6,210 bases of DNA from Actinomycetota bacterium. GTDB taxonomy: Bacteria > Actinomycetota > Actinomycetes > S36-B12 > UBA5976. Every line of letters starts with the position of its first letter. Positions within the stretch are counted from its first letter, which is position 1. Shown piece by piece: positions 1 through 3,742 of this stretch. A program made the translations under genes and the position numbers. The stretch is taken from assembly GCA_009918865.1 (NCBI GenBank), contig RGCY01000074.1:1-6210 (forward strand), written 5' to 3'. The notes under the pieces were generated by a model. The model was not told the DNA's origin, ran no database searches, and saw only the letters and a program-made list of their open reading frames with translations.

Positions 1-348
1 CAGATATGGCAACTTGTGGATGCGCAGGCGGTGGTGGTCGCCGAGCGCACTCAGCCACCACAAGGCTGGGTAGTGCTCGCAGTGAGTCCAGCGACTCCTG
101 GTGGCAAGGCGGCAATGGAGGTGTGGTCAGGGCTACCAAGTGCACTCCGCAGTCGAATTACCCACATGTCTGCACGTAATCCCATGTCTGCTGCGAGTGT
201 GGAGTTCACCTTGCGCGGCGGAGCCCGAGTTGTCTGGGGAGATGCGCAATCATCGCCGCGCAAGGCGCAGGTTCTTGATGCATTGCTGAAGTACCCGGCG
301 CGGGTCTATGACGTCTCGGCGCCAGACGTGCCTACCACGATGAAGTGA
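1..348 (+). CDS. ftsQ: Cell division protein FtsQ, C-terminal part (5' truncated by window edge)
   Basis: The frame is open from base 1, giving 115 residues up to a TGA stop; the real start lies upstream of the window. FtsQ is a bitopic inner-membrane divisome protein whose extracytoplasmic POTRA and beta domains connect to FtsL and FtsB. What is visible is the end of the beta domain. The stretch VVWGDAQSSPRKAQVLDALL is the typical actinobacterial FtsQ segment (WG-x-A, then KA-x-VL-x-ALL), and the YDVSAPDVPTT ending is a family hallmark. The N-terminal cytoplasmic tail, the membrane helix and POTRA cannot be seen. Its place directly upstream of ftsZ is the canonical dcw order. Identification is by recognised motifs and synteny and is firm; completeness of the upstream part is unknown. 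Confidence 0.93.
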   Translation, partial: QIWQLVDAQAVVVAERTQPPQGWVVLAVSPATPGGKAAMEVWSGLPSALRSRITHMSARNPMSAASVEFTLRGGARVVWGDAQSSPRKAQVLDALLKYPARVYDVSAPDVPTTMK

Positions 349-392
349 CGTTGTTCTGAATGGACCTCGCTGACGTGCGCGAGCTTTGACGT
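309..392 (+). repeat. Cluster of four TGACGT hexamers upstream of ftsZ
   Basis: TGACGT occurs on the same strand at 309-314, 346-351, 371-376 and 387-392, with a one-mismatch AGACGT at 324-329. The last copy is part of a perfect 8-bp palindrome, TGACGTCA (387-394). The first copy lies inside ftsQ, the second overlaps the ftsQ stop, and the other two are intergenic. Four exact copies of a hexamer in 84 bases is more than chance would suggest. The cluster could be a set of operator half-sites or competing -35-like elements (the last reads TTGACG at 386-391), but no fitting -10 follows at 16-19 bases. The function is inferred only. Confidence 0.4.
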
Positions 393-450
393 CACAGGCT
401 CAGTTCGTGGTGTCGAATCCGCTCACAAACCGAGCCAATCCGGCGTGTTC

Positions 451-482
451 GGGTGTCTGGGTGTTGTCTGGATGGGTGTCTG
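451..482 (+). repeat. GGGTGT(TG)TCTG iterated motif in the ftsZ leader
   Basis: GGGTGTCTG occurs exactly at 451-459 and 474-482. Between them lies a longer version with two added bases, GGGTGTTGTCTG (459-470). This gives three near-copies in 32 bases. The array overlaps the -35 and spacer of the candidate ftsZ promoter at 464-493, so it could bind a regulator there. The TGGG cores at 458 and 473 recall MraZ boxes, but the spacing is 15 and not the roughly 10-base period of known TGGGN arrays, so I do not assign MraZ. Confidence 0.4.
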
Positions 483-493
483 TGCAATACGGT
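464..493 (+). promoter_or_regulatory. Candidate ftsZ promoter
   Basis: TTGTCT (464-469) and TACGGT (488-493) are separated by 18 bases. The -10 matches the actinobacterial TANNNT rule, and I saw no other TANNNT in the 349-589 gap. Transcription would start near base 500, giving a leader of about 90 bases before the GTG start of ftsZ. In many Actinobacteria ftsZ has its own promoters in the ftsQ-ftsZ gap, which fits. Each hexamer is only a partial match to the sigma-70 consensus, so this remains a candidate. Confidence 0.33.
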
Positions 494-526
494 CTGCCGC
501 CGCTTACGAGCAGGAGCAACTCTGAG

Positions 527-539
527 CCTCAACCTGAGG
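527..539 (+). repeat. Small perfect hairpin CCTCA-ACC-TGAGG in the ftsZ leader
   Basis: Two 5-base perfect arms enclose a 3-base loop, 51 bases upstream of the ftsZ start. The left arm can also pair with the preceding TGAG (523-526), so two alternative short pairings exist. It is too short to be a terminator and has no T-run. It may be incidental. The rest of the 349-589 gap shows no gene: the in-frame extension of ftsZ into it lacks conserved residues and a ribosome binding site at any upstream start. Confidence 0.25.
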
Positions 540-589
540 TCGAGATTCCTAGCGAATCAGACGGAGTTGCCGGAGGAAAGGACACTCCT

Positions 590-1612
590 GTGGCGGCAGG
601 TCAGAACTACCTTGCAGTAATCAAAGTTGTTGGCATCGGCGGCGGTGGCGTGAACGCCGTCAATCGCATGATTGAGATTGGACTCAAGGGCGTTGAGTTC
701 ATCGCCATCAATACTGACGCGCAGCACCTGCTCATGAGCGATGCAGATGTCAAACTCGACATAGGTCGGGACCTCACTCGTGGCTTAGGTGCCGGCGCAG
801 ATCCGGCAGTTGGCCGTCAGGCGGCTGAGGACCATTCAGAGGAACTCATTGATGTGTTGCGTGGTGCTGACATGGTGTTTGTCACTGCCGGGGAAGGTGG
901 CGGCACAGGCACGGGTGGCGCTCCAGTCGTCGCTCGCATCGCACGGGAGTTAGGCGCATTAACTGTCGGCATCGTGACGCGCCCCTTCTCTTTCGAAGGC
1001 CGTCGCCGCTCGGAGCAGGCCACCGAAGGGGTTGAGGCCCTGCGTAACGAAGTCGACACATTGATTGTGATTCCAAATGATCGACTGCTTGAAATGTCTG
1101 ATCGCACCATCAGTCAGCAAGAGGCATTTCGCCAGGCTGACAATGTGTTGCTCCACGGAGTTTCAGGAATCACGAGCCTCATCACCACACCGGGCGTTAT
1201 CAACGTCGACTTCGCAGATGTACGTAGCGTGATGCAAGGTGCAGGTAGCGCTCTGATGGGAATGGATCTCGCGCACCCCGATGCCAACATCATTTTTGGT
1301 TCCGTCATCGATGATGCGCTCGGGGATGAGGTGCGTGTCACGGTCATTGCGACGGGCTTTGCGGCCGCAACCCAGGTTGCGAGAGCGGCGACCTTTATCC
1401 CTACGCAGGCTGCCGCACCCACAGCAGCAGTTCCTGCAGCACCCGCAGTGCCGGAGTCGACCGAGCACGCCGCTGATGTTGTTGTGGCATCTGACTCGGG
1501 TCGCCGCGCACCTCGTGATGTCGTCTTTGATGTGGAGACAGTCGATGCGAGCGAGACTCAGCACACGGTCATCGCAGACGATGATCTCGACATCCCCGAA
1601 TTCCTGCGCTGA
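590..1612 (+). CDS. ftsZ: Cell division GTPase FtsZ with an internal C-terminal-domain deletion
   Basis: FtsZ is the tubulin-like GTPase that polymerises into the cytoplasmic Z-ring. The GTG start at 590 is chosen because AAGQNYLAVIKVVGIGGGG matches the actinobacterial FtsZ N-terminus and GGAGGAAAGGA (572-582) lies just upstream; a TTG at 386 would add 68 unconserved residues. The product is 340 residues, shorter than the roughly 370-440 usual in the phylum. GIGGGGVNA (15-23), the tubulin signature GGGTGTG (103-109) and the T7 loop NVDFAD (205-210) are intact. After SALMGM (220-225) the protein jumps to DLAHPDANIIFG, whereas normal FtsZ has about 55 further residues here (rest of S7, helix H9, strand S8 and helix H10). 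S9 and S10, an Ala/Pro-rich linker (about 258-329) and the terminal peptide DDLDIPEFLR that binds SepF follow. The gene call is certain. Whether the deletion is biological, and whether the protein works, is open. Confidence 0.95.
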   Translation: MAAGQNYLAVIKVVGIGGGGVNAVNRMIEIGLKGVEFIAINTDAQHLLMSDADVKLDIGRDLTRGLGAGADPAVGRQAAEDHSEELIDVLRGADMVFVTAGEGGGTGTGGAPVVARIARELGALTVGIVTRPFSFEGRRRSEQATEGVEALRNEVDTLIVIPNDRLLEMSDRTISQQEAFRQADNVLLHGVSGITSLITTPGVINVDFADVRSVMQGAGSALMGMDLAHPDANIIFGSVIDDALGDEVRVTVIATGFAAATQVARAATFIPTQAAAPTAAVPAAPAVPESTEHAADVVVASDSGRRAPRDVVFDVETVDASETQHTVIADDDLDIPEFLR

Positions 1613-1645
1613 TATCGGGATGCTTTTCGCGTCGCAGCGCCGATA
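1613..1645 (+). repeat. Inverted repeat just after the ftsZ stop codon
   Basis: TATCGG (1613-1618) and CCGATA (1640-1645) are perfect 6-base arms around a 21-base loop, starting at the base after the TGA. No T-tract follows, so it is not a convincing intrinsic terminator. It could stabilise the 3' end of the ftsZ transcript. The 97-base gap to the next gene holds no remnant of pgeF/ylmD that I can recognise. Confidence 0.28.
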
Positions 1646-1696
1646 GGGCAGCGGTTCGCCCCAGAACGTTTGGCTGCGATGAGTCTCGTCTGCACA

Positions 1697-1702
1697 TAAC
1701 CT
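1697..1702 (+). promoter_or_regulatory. Candidate -10 element for leaderless yggS transcript
   Basis: TAACCT fits the actinobacterial TANNNT -10 rule. Seven bases separate it from the ATG at 1710, so transcription would begin at or beside the A of the start codon. There is no Shine-Dalgarno sequence upstream of that ATG. A weak -35-like TTGGCT lies at 1670-1675, at a long spacing of 21 bases. Actinobacteria use leaderless mRNAs often, so the layout is plausible. Confidence 0.35.
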
Positions 1703-1709
1703 GTCGCCC

Positions 1710-2426
1710 ATGGACCGCGCCGAAGAACTTGCCCACGCGTGGCAGTCGGTGTGCCACGACGTGGCGGAGAGTTGTCGCCGTCATGAACGCTCGCCGGACG
1801 GCGTCACCATCATCGCGGTCACCAAGGGTTTTCCAGCCAGCGATGTGATTCACCTCGCCAACGCTGGGGTGACAGATGTGGGAGAAAGTCGAGACCAAGA
1901 GGCACGTGCAAAGCGCGACCAAGTGCTCGCTGCAAAGGTTCACGGACTCACTTGGCATGCCATCGGACAGGTGCAAACCAATAAGGCATCGCATGTGGCT
2001 CAGTGGGCAGACATGGTGCACTCCGTTGACCGGGCCAGACTCGTGCTTGCGCTGGCCGCAGCAGCGGCTCAGGCACAACACCCACTACCTGTGCTGATTC
2101 AGGTTCGCGGTGGGGCACATGGCACGACAGCAGCGGACGGACGTGCGGGGGTCGCGGCTGAACACTTCGATGATTTGGTGGACATGGTGCTCGCTCAGCC
2201 GGCGTTGGCATTGCGTGGGCTCATGACCGTGGCTGAGATAGGTGAACCCGCCGGTGCGCAGTTCGAAGATGTTGCACGACTATGGAGGCGCTTACGACTG
2301 ACTCACCCAGGCGCAGATGTGTTCAGCGCAGGGATGAGCGGTGATTTCGATGCCGCAATTTCCGCCGGTGCGACACACCTACGCATAGGCACGGCAATCC
2401 TTGGTTCTCGCATGGTGGCGCGGTAG
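1710..2426 (+). CDS. yggS: YggS/PLPBP-family pyridoxal-phosphate homeostasis protein
   Basis: This 238-residue protein belongs to the YggS/YlmE/PROSC family (about 230 residues is usual). These are cytoplasmic, non-enzymatic PLP-binding proteins with an alanine-racemase-like TIM barrel that control free PLP and affect amino-acid balance. The PLP lysine is Lys39 in AVTKGFP. WHAIGQVQTNKA matches the family WHFIG-x-LQ-x-NK motif, LRGLMTVAE the late barrel strand, and SAGMSGDFDAAISAGATHLR plus RIGTAILGSR the phosphate-binding C-terminal part. The conserved GEN-x-x-QE motif reads GESRDQE, with Ser60 in place of Asn. The ATG has no ribosome binding site but a TANNNT hexamer sits 7 bases upstream, suggesting leaderless expression. 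Location between ftsZ and sepF is typical of Actinobacteria and Firmicutes, although the usual pgeF neighbour is missing. Family assignment is firm; a division role is not established. Confidence 0.93.
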   Translation: MDRAEELAHAWQSVCHDVAESCRRHERSPDGVTIIAVTKGFPASDVIHLANAGVTDVGESRDQEARAKRDQVLAAKVHGLTWHAIGQVQTNKASHVAQWADMVHSVDRARLVLALAAAAAQAQHPLPVLIQVRGGAHGTTAADGRAGVAAEHFDDLVDMVLAQPALALRGLMTVAEIGEPAGAQFEDVARLWRRLRLTHPGADVFSAGMSGDFDAAISAGATHLRIGTAILGSRMVAR

Positions 2427-2462
2427 CGTGCCAATGCTTGTCCGTCCCGGCAGGCGCACGCT
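2425..2462 (+). repeat. Inverted repeat 1, AGCGTGC / GCACGCT
   Basis: Seven-base perfect arms at 2425-2431 and 2456-2462 flank a 24-base centre. The left arm overlaps the yggS stop codon. The outer six bases, AGCGTG and CACGCT, are the same as those of the second inverted repeat at 2482-2516. It could be a dyad operator or an mRNA hairpin at the end of yggS; no T-run follows. Confidence 0.42.
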
Positions 2463-2467
2463 AGAAG
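2438..2467 (+). promoter_or_regulatory. Candidate sepF promoter
   Basis: TTGTCC (2438-2443) and TAGAAG (2462-2467) lie 18 bases apart, each matching four of six consensus positions. The -35 is inside inverted repeat 1 and the -10 sits between the two inverted repeats. An alternative is TTGGTT (2401-2406) with TAGCGT (2424-2429) at a 17-base spacing. Neither is strong, and sepF could also be read from upstream promoters. Confidence 0.25.
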
Positions 2468-2481
2468 CGCTGAATGCGCAA

Positions 2482-2516
2482 AGCGTGGCGGTGTTGATTC
2501 GTGACAACGCCACGCT
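2482..2516 (+). repeat. Inverted repeat 2, AGCGTGGCG / CGCCACGCT, before sepF
   Basis: Nine-base perfect arms at 2482-2490 and 2508-2516 enclose 17 bases. TTG (2494-2496) and CAA (2505-2507) can add three pairs past a 3-base bulge, leaving an 8-base loop. The GC-rich stem ends 10 bases before the sepF Shine-Dalgarno sequence. The following bases (CAACACAG) contain no T-run, so an intrinsic terminator is unlikely. An operator, an RNA element acting on sepF translation, or a processing site is possible. Confidence 0.55.
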
Positions 2517-2526
2517 CAACACAGTG

Positions 2527-2532
2527 AAGGAG
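2527..2532 (+). promoter_or_regulatory. sepF ribosome binding site AAGGAG
   Basis: A strong Shine-Dalgarno sequence, 7 bases before the ATG at 2540, fixes the sepF start. Confidence 0.8.
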
Positions 2533-2539
2533 TGGTCCG

Positions 2540-3028
2540 ATGGCAGTGTTCAAGCGGATGGCCACCTATCTCGGCTTGGTTGAGGGTTCCACCGCCCGAG
2601 CCGATGACGAACTGGATTCGGGTTACGCGGACGACGTTGCGCCAACTCCAGCAACGCCGTGGGCCACCGAGCAGTCAACGCCTGTGGCGACTCCGGTGAC
2701 TCCAACCCCATCTGCGCGAGTGGGTATCCCCACGCCAGTGCAAACTGAACTGTCTCGAATTGTGACGCTGACGCCGACGAGCTACAACCATGCGCGTCGC
2801 GTAGGCGAAGAGTTCCGTAATGGCGTACCCGTCATCATGAATGTGACTGGCATGGATGATTCTGATGCCAAGCGCCTGGTGGATTTCGCGGCTGGATTGG
2901 TCTTTGGTCTACACGGAAGTATTGAGCGCATCACGAACAAAGTGTTCTTGCTGTCACCGGCAAACGTTGATGTTGGAGCGGTGGCCCGAGCACAAGCACG
3001 CACGGATGGGTTCTTCAACCAATCCTGA
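2540..3028 (+). CDS. sepF: Cell division protein SepF (FtsZ membrane anchor)
   Basis: SepF is a cytoplasmic, membrane-binding protein that dimerises, binds the FtsZ C-terminal peptide and tethers the Z-ring. In Actinobacteria, which lack FtsA, it is the main FtsZ anchor. The 162-residue product has the expected parts. MAVFKRMATYLGLVEG (1-16) is the N-terminal amphipathic membrane helix. Residues 17-68 form an acidic, then Pro/Thr-rich, flexible linker. Residues about 70-145 are the SepF core, with SYNHARRVGEEFRNGVPVIM, the MDDSDAKRLVDFAAG helix, VFGLHGSIERITNKVFLLSP and the dimer-interface glycine region. The conserved actinobacterial ending GFFNQS is present. The linker makes it somewhat shorter than mycobacterial or streptomycete SepF. 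The start is fixed by AAGGAG at 2527-2532. The core looks intact, so any oddity in Z-ring assembly here would come from FtsZ and not SepF. Confidence 0.96.
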   Translation: MAVFKRMATYLGLVEGSTARADDELDSGYADDVAPTPATPWATEQSTPVATPVTPTPSARVGIPTPVQTELSRIVTLTPTSYNHARRVGEEFRNGVPVIMNVTGMDDSDAKRLVDFAAGLVFGLHGSIERITNKVFLLSPANVDVGAVARAQARTDGFFNQS

Positions 3029-3043
3029 TTCCGACGCGGTCTG

Positions 3044-3049
3044 TACAGT
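3044..3049 (+). promoter_or_regulatory. Candidate -10 element for leaderless yggT transcript
   Basis: TACAGT, preceded by TG, fits TANNNT and lies 6 bases before the ATG at 3056, placing a start site on or next to the A of ATG. No Shine-Dalgarno sequence is present before this ATG. No clear -35 is visible. The short 27-base gap after sepF also permits read-through, so this may be an internal promoter. Confidence 0.33.
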
Positions 3050-3055
3050 GCGGTC

Positions 3056-3343
3056 ATGGCTTTGGTCGTACCTATCATCTCGCTTGCCATCAGCATCTTT
3101 ATTTGGATGCTCATTGGTCGCGTGATTCTTGATGCAGTGCAAACAGTGTCAGCCACCTGGCGGCCGCGCGGATTCATGTTAGTTGTGGCGGAACTGGTGT
3201 ACACCGTCACTGATCCGCCGGTGAAACTTGTGCGTCGATTGCTCCCACCGTTACGACTCGGACCAGTGATGCTCGACCTCGGTTTCTTGGTGCTCTTGAT
3301 CGGATTGCAGATTGTCCAGCGGCTCATCTGGACTTTGGTCTAG
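3056..3343 (+). CDS. yggT: YggT-family small membrane protein
   Basis: This 95-residue integral membrane protein belongs to the YggT (YlmG in Gram-positives) family. Residues about 3-27 form the first hydrophobic helix and about 70-92 the second. Between them lies the family signature YTVTDPPVKLVRRLLPPL (49-66), corresponding to the usual TDP-x-L-x-x-x-R-x-x-x-PP pattern. The molecular function is not known; homologues in plastids and cyanobacteria affect nucleoid or division organisation, and in Actinobacteria the gene sits between sepF and divIVA as it does here. It lacks a ribosome binding site and has a TANNNT hexamer just upstream. Its stop codon TAG (3341-3343) overlaps the divIVA Shine-Dalgarno sequence, so the two genes are tightly linked and probably co-transcribed. 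Confidence 0.92.
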   Translation: MALVVPIISLAISIFIWMLIGRVILDAVQTVSATWRPRGFMLVVAELVYTVTDPPVKLVRRLLPPLRLGPVMLDLGFLVLLIGLQIVQRLIWTLV

Positions 3344-3347
3344 GAGG
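3342..3347 (+). promoter_or_regulatory. divIVA ribosome binding site AGGAGG
   Basis: A consensus AGGAGG lies 5 bases before the ATG at 3353. Its first two bases belong to the yggT stop codon, so ribosomes ending yggT stop on the divIVA initiation region, favouring translational coupling. Confidence 0.8.
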
Positions 3348-3352
3348 CTTGG

Positions 3353-3721
3353 ATGCTCAGTGGTGAGGCGGTTCGCACGCGCAAATTCACGACAGTGCGA
3401 GGATTCCGTGAAGGCTATTCAATGGCCGAAGTGGATGTCTTTCTCGAGCAAGTTGCCGTGGCGCTGGATGAATTGCGAAGCCAGATTCAGCAACAGGTTG
3501 ACGCGACTCCTTCGGCTGCAGCGGCCCGAATTCTGGAACTTGCTCAACAGACGGCCGACAGTCATGTTCATGCGGCCGAGCAGCAGGCGAAGGCGCAAAT
3601 TGAAGGTTTGCGCCATCAGGTTGAAGCACTCAATGCGCGCATTGCCGAACTTCAACAAATTGAGCGCGAATATCGCAATCGTCTCAAAGATTTCATTGCA
3701 AGCCACCTAGACGAACTGTGA
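3353..3721 (+). CDS. divIVA: DivIVA/Wag31-type polar scaffold, unusually short
   Basis: DivIVA binds negatively curved membrane through its N-terminal domain and multimerises by coiled coils; in Actinobacteria it directs polar growth and is often essential. The N-terminal domain is clear: VRTRKFTTVRGFREGYSMAE (7-26), with the FREGY and EVDVFLEQV signature (residues 26-34). Residues about 56-110 are a coiled coil with AARILELAQQTAD (57-69), as in Wag31-like proteins. IEREYRNRLKDFIASHLDEL (103-122) matches the conserved tail EREYRTRLK-x-x-x-x-x-QL found in long actinobacterial DivIVA. The product has 122 residues against about 250-400 for Wag31-type proteins. Head and tail are kept while most of the middle coiled coil and the variable linker are gone. 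There is no frameshift, and the start is fixed by AGGAGG. Its position after yggT and before ileS is the classical divIVA site. A second, longer DivIVA elsewhere cannot be excluded. Confidence 0.9.
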   Translation: MLSGEAVRTRKFTTVRGFREGYSMAEVDVFLEQVAVALDELRSQIQQQVDATPSAAAARILELAQQTADSHVHAAEQQAKAQIEGLRHQVEALNARIAELQQIEREYRNRLKDFIASHLDEL

Positions 3722-3742
3722 ACGCATTGATTTACGAGTTCG
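3712..3742. terminator. Weak inverted repeat at the convergent divIVA/ileS junction
   Basis: CGAACT (3712-3717) and AGTTCG (3737-3742) are perfect 6-base arms with a 19-base loop spanning both stop codons; only 10 bases (3722-3731) separate the genes. A bidirectional terminator would be expected here, but the stem is short and has no T-run on either strand. Treat it as a weak candidate. Confidence 0.22.

Noticed and set aside
451..482. MraZ-box array
   Set aside because: TGGG cores are present only twice and are 15 bases apart, not the regular ~10-base period of described MraZ boxes.
386..589. N-terminal extension of FtsZ from a TTG at 386
   Set aside because: The 68 added residues show no family conservation, there is no ribosome binding site at 386, and GTG 590 gives the standard actinobacterial N-terminus with an upstream GGAGGAAAGGA.
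1163..1711. Antisense 182-codon open frame over the ftsZ 3' half
   Set aside because: It lies wholly opposite ftsZ, has no recognisable domain, and its composition is what the reverse of a biased coding strand gives.
2401..2583. Possible 60-residue small gene bridging yggS and sepF
   Set aside because: It overlaps both flanking genes in another frame, has no ribosome binding site, and the intergenic part is better explained by the inverted repeats.
2782..3327. 181-codon antisense frame over sepF and yggT
   Set aside because: No homology recognisable; it covers conserved SepF and YggT coding sequence on the other strand.
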